A stretch of 64,000 nucleotides of DNA from Clostridia bacterium (GTDB lineage: Bacteria > Bacillota > Clostridia > Oscillospirales > Acutalibacteraceae): NCBI GenBank assembly GCA_900770165.1, contig CAAGJJ010000184.1, forward strand, positions 1 through 64,000. Direction: 5' to 3'. Both the position numbers and the translations under genes were made by a program. The notes beneath the pieces are model-generated. The model saw only the letters and a list, made by a program, of their open reading frames with translations, was not told where the DNA came from and did not search any database. Below are positions 23,937 to 33,865 of the stretch, in pieces; the stretch's first letter is position 1, and each line of letters begins with the position of its first letter.

Positions 23937-24530
23937 ATGCATAAAAAAACAATTAATATTAAATCGTTAACAATAATAGCAATGTTAGCTGCTATATCTA
24001 CTGTTTTAATGTTTCTAAGTTTCTCAATTCCTTTATTTCCAATATTTTTAAAATTAGATTTTTCCGAAGTACCAGCATTAATTGCAGCATTTTCTTTAGG
24101 ACCATTTGCAGGGGTTTCTGTGGTTTTTATAAAAAATCTTATCAATTTACTTTTTACATCGTCTGGTGGTATTGGTGAATTTGCAAACTTTTTAATCGGT
24201 TCATTTTTCGTTTTTTCAGCAGGTTTAGTATATCAAAAGTTTAAAACTCGTAAAGGTGCAATATTAAGTATGACGGTTGGTACAATTATAATGTCGATAG
24301 TTGGAACTGTAGCAAACTATTACATATTAATGCCGTTGTATACATTAATAATGCCCATAGATTCAATTGTAAATATGTTTAAATCGATAAATCCTTATGC
24401 AAATACAATGCTAAAAATAATGTTTATGACTATAGCTCCTTTTAATTTATTGAAGGGATTTATAGTTTCGTTAATAACATTTTTAATTTATAAAAAACTT
24501 TCTCCAATTATAAAAAGAATAGCATACTAA
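23937..24530 (+). CDS. ECF transporter S component, RibU-like (riboflavin)
   Basis: The 197-residue membrane protein has about six hydrophobic segments. The first loop, PIFLKLDFSEVPALIAAFSL near residue 40, is the RibU/FmnP signature, with FIKNLINLL following. RibU proteins bind riboflavin and work with a shared EcfA-EcfA'-EcfT energising module encoded elsewhere. No FMN riboswitch conserved segments are visible in the 148 bp upstream. The start has GTGAAAGGG upstream. Ligand assignment is by motif only. Confidence 0.85.
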   Translation: MHKKTINIKSLTIIAMLAAISTVLMFLSFSIPLFPIFLKLDFSEVPALIAAFSLGPFAGVSVVFIKNLINLLFTSSGGIGEFANFLIGSFFVFSAGLVYQKFKTRKGAILSMTVGTIIMSIVGTVANYYILMPLYTLIMPIDSIVNMFKSINPYANTMLKIMFMTIAPFNLLKGFIVSLITFLIYKKLSPIIKRIAY

Positions 24531-24562
24531 AAACAACAGGATATATTCCTGTTGTTTTTTTT
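24531..24562 (+). terminator. intrinsic terminator after the RibU-like gene
   Basis: AAACAACAGGA (24531-24541) pairs with 24547-24557, followed by eight T residues. It overlaps the last codon of the convergent ATP-grasp gene. Confidence 0.8.
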
Positions 24563-25577
24563 AAAGCTCTGGAATGAGTTTTTTATAAAATGGTAACAGA
24601 CCAATTCTATTAGGTGTGTGTGCAGGCAGTTGCCAAAAATCATAGCTTGGGTAATCGTTTCCCTCAACTATAACTGGGCCTGATTCGGTTATGGCAATGT
24701 CCCAACCTGCAAATTTAATTTGTTCAATTTCCATTGCAGCTTTAAAACAAAGTTCTAATGCTTCTTTTACAAATGGTAGTTTATAACCAACTAATTCAAT
24801 TCCTGTGTCTGGGTGTTTTTCAAATATGTCACCATGTTCAGATAATGCTACATCTGCGATAGTTTCATTTTCTAAATCTATTGGCGCAAAAATTCCGCCA
24901 TTTGAAGAGTTATCTACAAAATGTCCACCGGTTCCCATTTTACATACGGCATATACACATCTAGGTTTATTATCTATAACAATAGTAACAATTCTGTATG
25001 AGTTTATTGAGTTTGGGTAAAGTTTTTGTAAGTCTTTATGCTGAACAATGAGTTCTTCTACAACTCCAAAATCCTTTTTTTTCAAATAATCATATAAATC
25101 CTTTAGCGATTTATAGTCAGTAACTTTAATTTTTTCAATTCCATTACCGCTAGATCCGTTATTAGGCTTTGCGAATATATATTCTTTTTGTTTCGAATTT
25201 ACAAATTTCTCAAACTCTTCAAAGTTTGCCTGTGTCATATCAAGCCAATCGCGGTTAAGATATTTTTCAAATCTTTTATTGAATTTATTTTTACTATCAT
25301 ATATATCAGAATAGCCATCATCATTCATTATGGAAATTATTTTTTTATTTTTAACTCTTGTTACGTAAGTCTTCCTATGCTCATGATTCATATTGTAAAA
25401 TTCAAATATTTCATAATCGTAATATCCTGCCCCATATCTAATAGCACAGTTTATCATGTCAAAAAATATTGCTGCTTTATTTTTGCCTGACTTTTCATGT
25501 ATTCTATCGATTACTGTAAACATTTTTTCAAATCTTACTCCGCTTAACACTCTAAGTATATATTTAGGTGTGTTCAT
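24561..25577 (-). CDS. sugar-transfer-associated ATP-grasp protein
   Basis: The start at 25577 is preferred (GGGGGAATAA upstream), giving 338 residues. The ATP-grasp core is visible: FAKPNNGSSGNGIEKI around residue 140, a KMGTGGHFVDNSSNGG loop, GWDIAITESGPVIVEGN and DYPSYDFWQLP near the C-terminus. This matches the sugar-transfer-associated ATP-grasp family, found near capsule and surface glycan genes; the exact reaction is undefined. It is a single gene here. Confidence 0.8.
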   Translation of the reverse strand: MNTPKYILRVLSGVRFEKMFTVIDRIHEKSGKNKAAIFFDMINCAIRYGAGYYDYEIFEFYNMNHEHRKTYVTRVKNKKIISIMNDDGYSDIYDSKNKFNKRFEKYLNRDWLDMTQANFEEFEKFVNSKQKEYIFAKPNNGSSGNGIEKIKVTDYKSLKDLYDYLKKKDFGVVEELIVQHKDLQKLYPNSINSYRIVTIVIDNKPRCVYAVCKMGTGGHFVDNSSNGGIFAPIDLENETIADVALSEHGDIFEKHPDTGIELVGYKLPFVKEALELCFKAAMEIEQIKFAGWDIAITESGPVIVEGNDYPSYDFWQLPAHTPNRIGLLPFYKKLIPEL

Positions 25578-25688
25578 TTTTATTCCCCCAATATTTAAGT
25601 ACAAAGCTATTATATTATATTCCTTTATTAATATTATCTTAAATTAAACACATAGTCAACTTAAATCTTAATTACAATTTAAGAGGTA

Positions 25689-25717
25689 TTGATATAAATC
25701 ATTTTTAATATTATAAT
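25689..25717 (+). promoter_or_regulatory. sigma-A promoter for ychF
   Basis: TTGATA (25689-25694) and TATAAT (25712-25717) are 17 bp apart, 32 bp before the start codon. Confidence 0.65.
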
Positions 25718-25749
25718 ATAACCACTTAGACTTTAAGGAGAGATAAATA

Positions 25750-26844
25750 ATGAAACTAGGAATAGTGGGACTCCCTAATGTTGGAAAGAGTACACTTTTT
25801 AATGCAATAACAAATGCAGGAGCACAATCCGCGAACTATCCATTTTGTACTATTGAGCCAAATGTTGGCGTTGTATGTGTTCCAGATTCAAGAATTGATA
25901 ATCTTGCTAAAATGTACAACCCTAAAAAAGTAACATATGCAACTATAGAGTTTGTTGATATTGCTGGCCTTGTAAAAGGGGCTTCGAAAGGTGAAGGACT
26001 TGGTAACAAGTTTCTTTCTAATATAAGAGAAGTCGATGCAATAGTGCACGTAGTTCGTTGCTTTGAAAATGATGATATTGTACATGTTGAAGGAAGTATA
26101 GATCCTAAAAGAGATATTGAAACTATAAATATTGAATTAATATTGTCAGATATTGAAATGATAAACAGAAGACTGGACAAAACTCAAAAGTTAATAAAGG
26201 CGGATAAAAAATATCAGCAAGAATACGATTTTTTTGAAAGAGTTAGAGATACATTAAATTCAGGAATCCCTGCTCGGTCAGTAGTATGTAATGAAGAAGA
26301 AAAAAAACTTCTCGATAGTGTTTCTCTACTTACAAGTAAACCAATAATATATGCTGCCAATATGAGTGAGAATGATTTTAAAGACGGCATAGAAACAAAT
26401 AAATATTTTAAAATAGTTAAAGAGATTGCTAATAAAGAATCAGCATCTGTTTTACCTATATGTGCAGGGCTTGAAGCAGATATTGCTGAGATGAGTGATG
26501 AAGAAAAATCTATATTTTTGTTAGACATGGGGCTAACAGAATCTGGTCTTGATAGAATGATTAAGGAATGTTATAGCCTTTTAGGATTGATTTCATACCT
26601 AACTGCAGGAGAACCAGAAGTAAGAGCTTGGACAATAAAAAAGGGTACGAAGGCTCCCCAAGCAGCAGGGAAAATCCACACAGATTTTGAACGTGGTTTT
26701 ATACGAGCAGAGGTTGTATCGTACGATGATTTAATGAACTGTGGGTCTTTGGTTGCAGCAAAGGAAAAAGGTCTGTTACGTTCTGAAGGAAAAGAATATG
26801 TAATGAAAGATGGAGATATTGTATTATTTCGGTTTAACGTTTAA
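25750..26844 (+). CDS. ychF: ribosome-binding ATPase YchF
   Basis: The 364-residue protein has P-loop GLPNVGKSTLFNAIT, switch region DIAGLVKGASKGEGLGNKFL and the C-terminal TGS domain ending VMKDGDIVLFRFNV. NMSE replaces NKxD in G4, the hallmark of YchF, which prefers ATP over GTP. It is a conserved ribosome-associated, redox-responsive factor. GGAGAG precedes the ATG and the length is typical. Confidence 0.96.
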   Translation: MKLGIVGLPNVGKSTLFNAITNAGAQSANYPFCTIEPNVGVVCVPDSRIDNLAKMYNPKKVTYATIEFVDIAGLVKGASKGEGLGNKFLSNIREVDAIVHVVRCFENDDIVHVEGSIDPKRDIETINIELILSDIEMINRRLDKTQKLIKADKKYQQEYDFFERVRDTLNSGIPARSVVCNEEEKKLLDSVSLLTSKPIIYAANMSENDFKDGIETNKYFKIVKEIANKESASVLPICAGLEADIAEMSDEEKSIFLLDMGLTESGLDRMIKECYSLLGLISYLTAGEPEVRAWTIKKGTKAPQAAGKIHTDFERGFIRAEVVSYDDLMNCGSLVAAKEKGLLRSEGKEYVMKDGDIVLFRFNV

Positions 26845-26866
26845 CATAACAATCAATATATAAAAA

Positions 26867-26900
26867 AGAGGTATGGGATTTCCCCATACCTCTATATTTT
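26867..26900. terminator. bidirectional intrinsic terminator
   Basis: AGAGGTATGGG (26867-26877) pairs with 26883-26893, flanked by A- and T-runs, between the convergent ychF and DUF975 genes. Confidence 0.8.
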
Positions 26901-26912
26901 TTATGTAAAAAT

Positions 26913-27824
26913 TTATTGTATAAATGTTTCTACAGGCGCATTGTTTAAGTTATCTTTTTTCTCTATTTCAGCTAATAGCCATTTAGCGCAGATAAACTTA
27001 GCTGTTTGGAAATAAGGAATAACGTATAAAATAGGTAATACAAAGAAACATGATAAAATCCAAGGAAGAAATGTTATATATAGCTTTAAAACTGAGATTC
27101 TATGGCCAACCATACCTTTAAATGATACTTTAAAACAATCTTTTACGCTCATTTCTTCCCTTGAAATAAGTAAATAAGATGATAAGAAATATCTTAAAGC
27201 TATAACAGTTAAGAAAATATAACCAACAACTAAAAGAATCATTGCAATAATTTCAAAAATAATAAAATATTTATTTGAATCACCAGATACTGTATTCGTT
27301 ACAAAGGATGTTGTTGAAACGGTTATCATAATAATTCCTGGTAGTATGCAAATTAAAGTCCAAAATATTACTCTTAAAGCTGCATTAATTCCAAAACTTA
27401 AAGCACGTAAAAAACGTTTTTTCTCTATAAAATAATAAAATATTTCTGAAACAGATGGCGATTCCCCTTTTGAAACGGAGAAATAAAATCTTAAAAAACC
27501 CAAAGAAAGTGGAAGTAAAACAACAAAAGTTAAAAGTAATATTAATAATAAAAACGAATAATAAATTATAATGTTAGTTGTACCAGCATTTTTAAATGAA
27601 TTTATTAAGACTCCCTGATTAATAGATATATCTATAAATTCTGAAAAGAAAGAAGTAAACTTTCCATTTAAATCTATTTTCAAAGTTTCTTGAATCAACT
27701 GACTTAAAAGTGTAGTAGACGTTATTAACGTTAAATAAAAAATAGTAATAGCAACTGCTTTGCTCCAGTTATTTTTAGCAAGATTATTTCGTGCTTCTTG
27801 TTTTACCATATATTCAGCGTACAA
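26913..27824 (-). CDS. DUF975-like integral membrane protein
   Basis: The 303-residue protein begins with a charged segment (KQEARNNLAKNNWSKAVAI) typical of DUF975, followed by about six transmembrane helices. The function of the family is unknown. It lies 27 bp downstream of the M20 peptidase gene on the same strand and is probably co-transcribed with it. The TTG/ATG choice at the start is not critical. Confidence 0.75.
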   Translation of the reverse strand: MYAEYMVKQEARNNLAKNNWSKAVAITIFYLTLITSTTLLSQLIQETLKIDLNGKFTSFFSEFIDISINQGVLINSFKNAGTTNIIIYYSFLLLILLLTFVVLLPLSLGFLRFYFSVSKGESPSVSEIFYYFIEKKRFLRALSFGINAALRVIFWTLICILPGIIMITVSTTSFVTNTVSGDSNKYFIIFEIIAMILLVVGYIFLTVIALRYFLSSYLLISREEMSVKDCFKVSFKGMVGHRISVLKLYITFLPWILSCFFVLPILYVIPYFQTAKFICAKWLLAEIEKKDNLNNAPVETFIQ

Positions 27825-27851
27825 TTTTAATTGCCCCCATTCTTTCTTTTA

Positions 27852-29225
27852 TTAATCTTTTGTAGTTAACATTCTATACATAGCTTCTAAACAAATTTGA
27901 GCATGAAGCATAAGTTTTTCAATATCCATATTTTCATTTGAATCATGAAGTCTTGGTTTTTCGCCTTCAAAAACTGGCCCAAATGCTACACCTCTGTTAT
28001 TAAGTGATCTAGCATAAGTACCGCCACCAGTATAATAAAGGTTAGCCTCTTCACCTGTTATTGTTTTATATGAGTCTTTAAGTATAGAAATAAGAGGCAT
28101 ATTTTCTTTAATAAATAATGGCTTTTGGTGCCCTACTACTGTTGCTTTAATTCCTTCTTTTTCTGCACGTTTGCGTATTATTTCGAAAATTGCTTGGCCA
28201 TTTCTTGTTACAGGATATCTAACATCTAAATATGCCTTTGCCGATTCAGAATTTATATCGATTTTGCCAACATTTAAAGTAAGTTCACCAGATTGTTCAT
28301 CTTTCATTTTTATGCCCATCAATGCCCCATGTGTTTCAAGGCCTACTGTGGCATCTAAAAATGCACATAAACTACCAAGAGCTTTGTGTCCAAAATTTGC
28401 AGCCAAAAGTCTAATAAGATGAGTAGCAGCATTGAACCCTAACTCAGGATTAGCAGCGTGAGCAGCTTTTCCAGTTGATACAATCATCATTCCATCTATT
28501 GTATATCTAAAATCATAATTACCTTGTTTAGCGTCTGCAAGCCTTTGTAACCTATGATCATCATTTTCTGTGCAGTCTAAAAGAACCCATGCTTTATCTG
28601 GAACAGCGTTAATTGCGGAGCCTGCATGAAAATTTGTAAGAGTTTTGCCGTCATGGCTTTCTTGAGATAATTCTATATGTAAAATTCCTTTTTCTCTGTT
28701 GCATATGCCATATTCTGAATCAGGGGTAAATGCCATTTTTGGCAAAGGATTATTTGAAAAATATTTCTTCATATCATCTTGACCTGTTTCTTCCATTGCT
28801 CCAAATATGGCTCTTAATTGTCTTACACCATCTATATTGTTATCTTTTAATGCCTTCATGCAATATAAAGCAATTACTGCAGCACCTTTATCGTCAGCAA
28901 CTCCTCTTCCATAAATCTTACCAGATTTTTCGGTTAATACAAAAGGATCTGTATCCCATCCTTCGCCAGGAGGGACAACATCTACATGAGTAAGTACAGC
29001 TGCATAGTTATCTCCAGTTCCATATTCTACATGTCCTACTATATCATCTATATTAACTGTTGTAAGTCCCATTGCTTCAGCTCTATTTAAAATCCAATTA
29101 AGAGCTTTTTTAGATTCATCTTCAGAATTTTGGGTACTATCAGAATAAGACTTTATTTCTACTAATTTTGATATGTCTTTTATAATATCTTCTCGATATT
29201 TAAGTATGTTTTGTCCGAAGCTCAT
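27852..29225 (-). CDS. pepV: M20 family dipeptidase PepV
   Basis: The 457-residue protein has the M20 metal-site motifs: THVDVVPPGEGWDTDPF (residue about 82), YGRGVADDKGAAV (about 111), the general-base pair in FGAMEETG, DSEYG, and the late TGGGTYAR. Length and the lid-domain insertion fit PepV, which hydrolyses dipeptides with an N-terminal beta-Ala or D-Ala and various unblocked dipeptides, using two zinc ions. GGAGGT lies upstream of the start. Confidence 0.92.
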   Translation of the reverse strand: MSFGQNILKYREDIIKDISKLVEIKSYSDSTQNSEDESKKALNWILNRAEAMGLTTVNIDDIVGHVEYGTGDNYAAVLTHVDVVPPGEGWDTDPFVLTEKSGKIYGRGVADDKGAAVIALYCMKALKDNNIDGVRQLRAIFGAMEETGQDDMKKYFSNNPLPKMAFTPDSEYGICNREKGILHIELSQESHDGKTLTNFHAGSAINAVPDKAWVLLDCTENDDHRLQRLADAKQGNYDFRYTIDGMMIVSTGKAAHAANPELGFNAATHLIRLLAANFGHKALGSLCAFLDATVGLETHGALMGIKMKDEQSGELTLNVGKIDINSESAKAYLDVRYPVTRNGQAIFEIIRKRAEKEGIKATVVGHQKPLFIKENMPLISILKDSYKTITGEEANLYYTGGGTYARSLNNRGVAFGPVFEGEKPRLHDSNENMDIEKLMLHAQICLEAMYRMLTTKD

Positions 29226-29355
29226 TACAAAAAATACCTCCAGATAAAATTATTTTATTTTATTATACAACTTAAATTAATTTTTGACTATAGGCTTTTC
29301 AATATTTTAGTTAAAACTAATTTATTATGCAAAATTTATATGACTATTTTGTTGT

Positions 29356-31824
29356 TTATATTTTATTTTTCCTACGTTTAAAATTTTCGGCGGTATTTAA
29401 ATCGCTTACAGAGGCGAAAATATACCGTTTATGATCTAAAACAAAAGAATTTTTTAACCACTTTTTATTTATAAATACATATGCTGCAAAAATAATTAAA
29501 GCAATTCCTGAAGTTATAGCACCAAATTTAAGTCCTGGAGTGAAGTAATTAAATCTGATATTACTAGTTTGATTTGCAGGAATCCTTATTGCCATAAAAC
29601 CAATATTTACCTTATCAATTTGGACAGGTGTATCATTCACATATGCTTTCCATCCAGATTCATATGGAACACTGAAAAAAATAAGTTTGTCTTTATCTGA
29701 AGTATTTTCAAATTTTGCTGAAAATCCAAATTTATCGTAAGAGAAATAACTGCAACTATTATTTTTCTTTTCAATGCAATCGGAAAAATAGGCTTCATTC
29801 GAATAATCAATAGCAGATGTATTTTTTAATTCTTGTAAAATATCTGCATATTTTTGAATTTGATTATTATCTAAAACGATAGCTTTCATCATTAAAAGAT
29901 TTCTATTTGCCTCCAATGTATTATTAAAGTTTTCAAGAGAAACATAATTATCATAACTAAATCCATAAGGCACAAAATATTTGTTTTCCCATATATCAAA
30001 GTTATTTTGATTACCGTAATATTCCCATCCTGGCATTTTAGGGTTATCTTTAAATGGTCCTCCGAAAGATTTATCGTTCCCAGAGTAATCAAATAACCAT
30101 TTACATGAAGTTAAAGCTCTTATGCCGAAGAACTTTGTTTCTGGTCTTGAGCCTACATCTCTTTTAACTCCTACGGAGGGATAATACTCCATTACAGAAC
30201 CTGGAACAATAGAGTGAAATGCCTGTATTGTAGGGAACTGCCAAAACATAGCTTGGTTATCCATGCCGTTGTAAACATCTACCCTACAGCTTTCTATGTC
30301 TGATATGCTGAATTCCTCTTTACCGTTTAAACAGTGAGGGATTATAAAATTATGAGTATCGTAAGACTGTGCTTTTCCTAATGACAAAATGTAAGTTGAA
30401 TACAAAAATATGGTAGAAAATAAAAACATACTTAAATTCTTTATCATTTTTGTTTTATTATGTTTATAAACAGACATTATAATAGCGGTAGCAAGAATAC
30501 CAATTAATGAAAATGAAACGTATATCCAAAATCTATCAGGATAATTCATTAAGCCAAATGATTTAATAAAGCTAATATTATTTGCATTGCTTTTTCTGGT
30601 AAATCCTATAGGGAATGCAATTGCAATGGTAATTATAGTTGTCCACTTGATTGCATTTTGCCAGTCTACCTTAGAATATTGTAAAGACATTACTGTTGCA
30701 AGGCACATCATAAGAGTTAACATATAAAACCATCTTGCATAATATGCAGAATTAAAAAGTTGAAAAACACTATTAAGCACGGGAACTAACGCAAATACAA
30801 ATAATGCAACCAAAAACTTTTTAAGCCAATGCTCTCTTTTTATTTGAAGCCACGCAATTACACCACTCATACTAATCATTGGTAACCATGCTCCTAAAGA
30901 AGCCCATTTTGCATCTGAATCAGGGGTAAAATTAGGTCTTGCTGGTATATCAGGAGGGAAAAATAAGCATTCTATTATATGAATATATCGTTGTTCTTTT
31001 CCATAAAGCAAAGCTTCCCATCCAACAGGAATGCTGTTAATTCTAGGATTTTGTATAATCGCCATTATAGATGGCAGTAACATTACTGAAGACAATAAAA
31101 CACCAAGTACAGATTCAAAAATTAAAATAGCAATTTTATTTATATTTACTTTGAAATCTCCATAAAAAGTTTTGAATGTCCAATATAATACTACAAAAAT
31201 TACTTGTCCAACAAAAAAATAATAGTTAATAAAACAGCTTGTAAACACTGCTAAGCATACAATATGTCGAGTTCCTTCATACATAAACTTATCTATTGCT
31301 GCCAATAAAAGAGGAAAAACTATCATAGCTTCATGAAAGTGGTTGAAAAACACATTGTAAATTGAAAATCCTGAAAAAGCATATAAAGCAGCACCTAAAA
31401 TTGCAATTTTAGGGTTTTTAACGTATCGTTTTAGATATATGTAAGATGAAAGAGAAAGACAACCAAATTTTAAAATAAGAAGTGGTCCCATTAAATATGG
31501 AACTGCATTACTTGGAAATATCAAGGTAAGCCAAAAAAATGGACTAGTGAGTAAATAAAATGTATAAGACCCAATTAAATTTACACCTAAATCAGTTTTA
31601 AAATTCCAAAAAAATTCTCCATTTTTAATTGAATCATGAATCGTTTGGTAAAAAGGTATTTGCTGAACATTAAAATCTCCATAATAAATGAAATATCCCT
31701 TGTCGTAGATTATTAAAGGCAAAAAAAACAATAAGGATAAAATAATTCCAACTGCAAAAGATAATAAATAATAGTTTGTATTTTCATTGTTTCTTTTTTC
31801 AATTAAATTACTCAACTTTTTCAC
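29356..31824 (-). CDS. YfhO family membrane protein (GT-C fold)
   Basis: The 822-residue protein has about 13 transmembrane helices. The N-terminal YGDFNVQQIPFYQ loop, with its Asp, is typical of the GT-C-like YfhO family. A large extracytoplasmic domain (about 470-770, with SVPYESGWKAYVND) precedes the last helix. Bacillus YfhO is linked to glycosylation of lipoteichoic acid; an envelope glycosyltransferase role is likely here too. It is flanked by divergent LCP, another wall gene. Confidence 0.85.
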   Translation of the reverse strand: MKKLSNLIEKRNNENTNYYLLSFAVGIILSLLFFLPLIIYDKGYFIYYGDFNVQQIPFYQTIHDSIKNGEFFWNFKTDLGVNLIGSYTFYLLTSPFFWLTLIFPSNAVPYLMGPLLILKFGCLSLSSYIYLKRYVKNPKIAILGAALYAFSGFSIYNVFFNHFHEAMIVFPLLLAAIDKFMYEGTRHIVCLAVFTSCFINYYFFVGQVIFVVLYWTFKTFYGDFKVNINKIAILIFESVLGVLLSSVMLLPSIMAIIQNPRINSIPVGWEALLYGKEQRYIHIIECLFFPPDIPARPNFTPDSDAKWASLGAWLPMISMSGVIAWLQIKREHWLKKFLVALFVFALVPVLNSVFQLFNSAYYARWFYMLTLMMCLATVMSLQYSKVDWQNAIKWTTIITIAIAFPIGFTRKSNANNISFIKSFGLMNYPDRFWIYVSFSLIGILATAIIMSVYKHNKTKMIKNLSMFLFSTIFLYSTYILSLGKAQSYDTHNFIIPHCLNGKEEFSISDIESCRVDVYNGMDNQAMFWQFPTIQAFHSIVPGSVMEYYPSVGVKRDVGSRPETKFFGIRALTSCKWLFDYSGNDKSFGGPFKDNPKMPGWEYYGNQNNFDIWENKYFVPYGFSYDNYVSLENFNNTLEANRNLLMMKAIVLDNNQIQKYADILQELKNTSAIDYSNEAYFSDCIEKKNNSCSYFSYDKFGFSAKFENTSDKDKLIFFSVPYESGWKAYVNDTPVQIDKVNIGFMAIRIPANQTSNIRFNYFTPGLKFGAITSGIALIIFAAYVFINKKWLKNSFVLDHKRYIFASVSDLNTAENFKRRKNKI

Positions 31825-31980
31825 ATCCTAAGTTAGTAGTTGTAGAAATATATTGTATCATACATTAAAGGAAAAATCCGTCATGTTTTGTAATTATATT
31901 TGATTTTTTAGGATTTTAAGTGTATAATAAATTGCCTAGTATTTTAAATTTTAAAATCTTTAGATAGGAGAGTGTAATGC

Positions 31981-33099
31981 ATGCCTCATTATAATAACGG
32001 TAATAGGAACTCAAAAAATAACAAATATGACGATTCTTATAATTATAACAGACATTCTGAATTTGAAGACATATCTTCGAGTTCAAAACATAATAAGAAA
32101 AAAAGAAAATCGGGTAAAATTGTTGCTAATGTCTTTATAACTATCCTATCAATCCTTTTAGCAATAGGCGGAAGCCTTATGATATACACATATAATGTAT
32201 TAGATTCTATGAATTTTGAAAATATAGATGATACAAGTAATGATACTTCAACAAAAGGTCTTTTAAACGACTCATTGGTTTTGAACGTATTAATGTTTGG
32301 GTCCGACAGTAGAAGTGACTCTCCGGAAGATGGGCGTAGCGATTCAATTTTGATGGTTTCAATCGACAATAGACATAAAAAACTTAAACTTACCTCTTTT
32401 TTAAGAGATACGTTCGTTGAAATTCCTGGATATGGCTATAATAAATTAAATGCAGCATATGCATTTGGTGGTCCGAAATTAGCGGTTGAGACAATAGAAC
32501 GAAACTTTGGGGTAGATATTGACCGTTATATTGTTATTGACTTTCAAAATTTTGTTTCAATAGTTGACGTCCTAGGTGGAGTTGATGTAGAGCTTACAGA
32601 TGATGAAGCTGCAACTATAAATCGTATTCTTAGAGTTGAACATAAATCAGACAAAGCTGAGCCAATTTATGGTGGAGGAGTTCATCATCTAAATGGGGCA
32701 CAGGCGCTTGCTCATTCGAGAAATAGAGACAGTGCATTATCTGATTTTGATCGTACATCTAGACAACGTGATGTTGTATTTGCTATAGTAAATGAATTTA
32801 AAACTGCTTCGATTCCACAGTTAACATCAATTGTATCTGAAGTTGGTCCAATGATTACCACTAATTTTAAAAAGAGTGAAATAACATCGTTATTATCTAA
32901 TTCATTAACATACCTAAATTATCCAGTGTCTCAAAGAGGTGCACCAGAACGAAGCGAATGTTACGATGATTATAGTGATGAAGGGCAGTCAATTCTTAAA
33001 GTTACAGATTGGACAGACTTAAGAAATAAAATAGCTACTTATATTTACGAAGAATCATTTAAAGGCTCATCAAAAAGCTCATCTGTTTCAGAAGACTAA
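31981..33099 (+). CDS. LytR-CpsA-Psr (LCP) family wall-polymer ligase
   Basis: The 372-residue protein starts 12 bp after AGGAGAG. A charged cytoplasmic tail (1-44) leads to one transmembrane helix (45-72) and an extracellular LCP domain: MFGSDSR, TSFLRDTFVEIPGYG, KLNAAYAFGGP and AHSRNRDSALSDFDRTSRQ. The Arg and Asp residues bind the lipid pyrophosphate. LCP enzymes attach teichoic-acid-like polymers or capsule to peptidoglycan. It ends in a strong terminator, so it is monocistronic. Confidence 0.93.
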   Translation: MPHYNNGNRNSKNNKYDDSYNYNRHSEFEDISSSSKHNKKKRKSGKIVANVFITILSILLAIGGSLMIYTYNVLDSMNFENIDDTSNDTSTKGLLNDSLVLNVLMFGSDSRSDSPEDGRSDSILMVSIDNRHKKLKLTSFLRDTFVEIPGYGYNKLNAAYAFGGPKLAVETIERNFGVDIDRYIVIDFQNFVSIVDVLGGVDVELTDDEAATINRILRVEHKSDKAEPIYGGGVHHLNGAQALAHSRNRDSALSDFDRTSRQRDVVFAIVNEFKTASIPQLTSIVSEVGPMITTNFKKSEITSLLSNSLTYLNYPVSQRGAPERSECYDDYSDEGQSILKVTDWTDLRNKIATYIYEESFKGSSKSSSVSED

Positions 33100-33100
33100 T

Positions 33101-33136
33101 AAAGATCCACCCACAAAATGGGTGGATCTTTATTAT
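33101..33136 (+). terminator. intrinsic terminator after the LCP gene
   Basis: AAAGATCCACCCA (33101-33113) pairs perfectly with 33119-33131, followed by TATTATTT. Confidence 0.85.
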
Positions 33137-33206
33137 TTCAATAATTCAAGAAAAAAGTATTCCATTAATAGAGATAACCAAAAATTATGTTATGTTAATA
33201 TTAAAC

Positions 33207-33242
33207 AAATTAAAAAACCTAATTTACGCAAAATTAGGTTTT
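33207..33242 (-). terminator. intrinsic terminator for the 35-aa peptide gene
   Basis: On the minus strand AAAACCTAATTT (33242-33231) pairs with 33225-33214 around a TGCG-containing loop and runs into a T-tract (33217-33207). It lies about 80 bp after the stop of the gene at 33320-33427, which supports that gene being transcribed. Confidence 0.75.
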
Positions 33243-33319
33243 GGAAAAAATATTTTGTTTACAGAAAAGTATGTGTAACAATTAGAATTATAGTATTGTT
33301 TCATGTAATGCTATTAAAT

Positions 33320-33427
33320 TTATCGGCCACTGGTTTCCCATTCTTCATCGCTGAATATTAAATCATCAATATCTCCTGCGGTGGAAATCTTTTCATCTAT
33401 TTCTGGATTGTTATAAAGATTTTTCAA
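33320..33427 (-). CDS. 35-residue acidic peptide, possible precursor or regulatory peptide
   Basis: A TTG start (33427) lies behind a near-ideal AAAGGAGGTGG. The peptide begins KNLYNNPEIDEKI and ends DEEWETSGR. It is acidic (many Asp and Glu) with a single Trp and no Cys or hydrophobic membrane segment. An intrinsic terminator follows and a structured leader precedes it on the same strand, so it looks like an independent gene. The acidic, leader-like sequence recalls precursor peptides of modified natural products, but no modifying enzyme is nearby. The function is unknown. It was too short to be listed by a simple ORF cut-off. Confidence 0.6.
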   Translation of the reverse strand: MKNLYNNPEIDEKISTAGDIDDLIFSDEEWETSGR

Positions 33428-33452
33428 TTTCGCCACCTCCTTTCATATGAAT

Positions 33453-33504
33453 GCAAATAAAAAGGACAGCAGATTTAACCTGTGTCCTATAACATTGGTT
33501 AAAT
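33453..33504 (-). promoter_or_regulatory. pseudoknot-capable leader RNA before the 35-aa peptide gene
   Basis: On the minus strand ATTTAACC (33504-33497) can pair with GGTTAAAT (33480-33473), and AGGACA (33488-33483) with TGTCCT (33468-33463). The two helices interleave as in an H-type pseudoknot, and TTTTTATT (33463-33456) follows directly. The ribosome-binding site lies about 20 nt further on. This could be an attenuator or small riboswitch; no known class was recognised. Confidence 0.4.
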
Positions 33505-33865
33505 TTTGTGTAAATTAATTTGAAGATATAATTTTAAACCATGACTTATTTATACTATGCATGATATTTTTTTATATGCAGTAAATATATTAAAAATAAT
33601 AATTAATATAAATTGTGCATGATTTAATAAGACTATTTGTAATATGAAAATTACCAATTAAAAATATTTTTATGTTTTCTAAGTTTATATTATACATCAA
33701 ATATTTTTAAATGTACATGTAAAAATTGTTAATATTTTATAAAAATAACTTGTGCAAAAGGTTATAAATAGAAAATATTGATATTAATTTTAATAATTTA
33801 AGAAAAATGAAGTATACATAATTATTAAAAAACCTTATAAAAATGTTATATGAGGTGGCAACATA

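Noticed and set aside
33122..33361. 79-codon plus-strand ORF after the LCP gene
   Set aside because: It begins inside the LCP terminator, has no ribosome-binding site and overlaps the better supported minus-strand peptide gene and its terminator.
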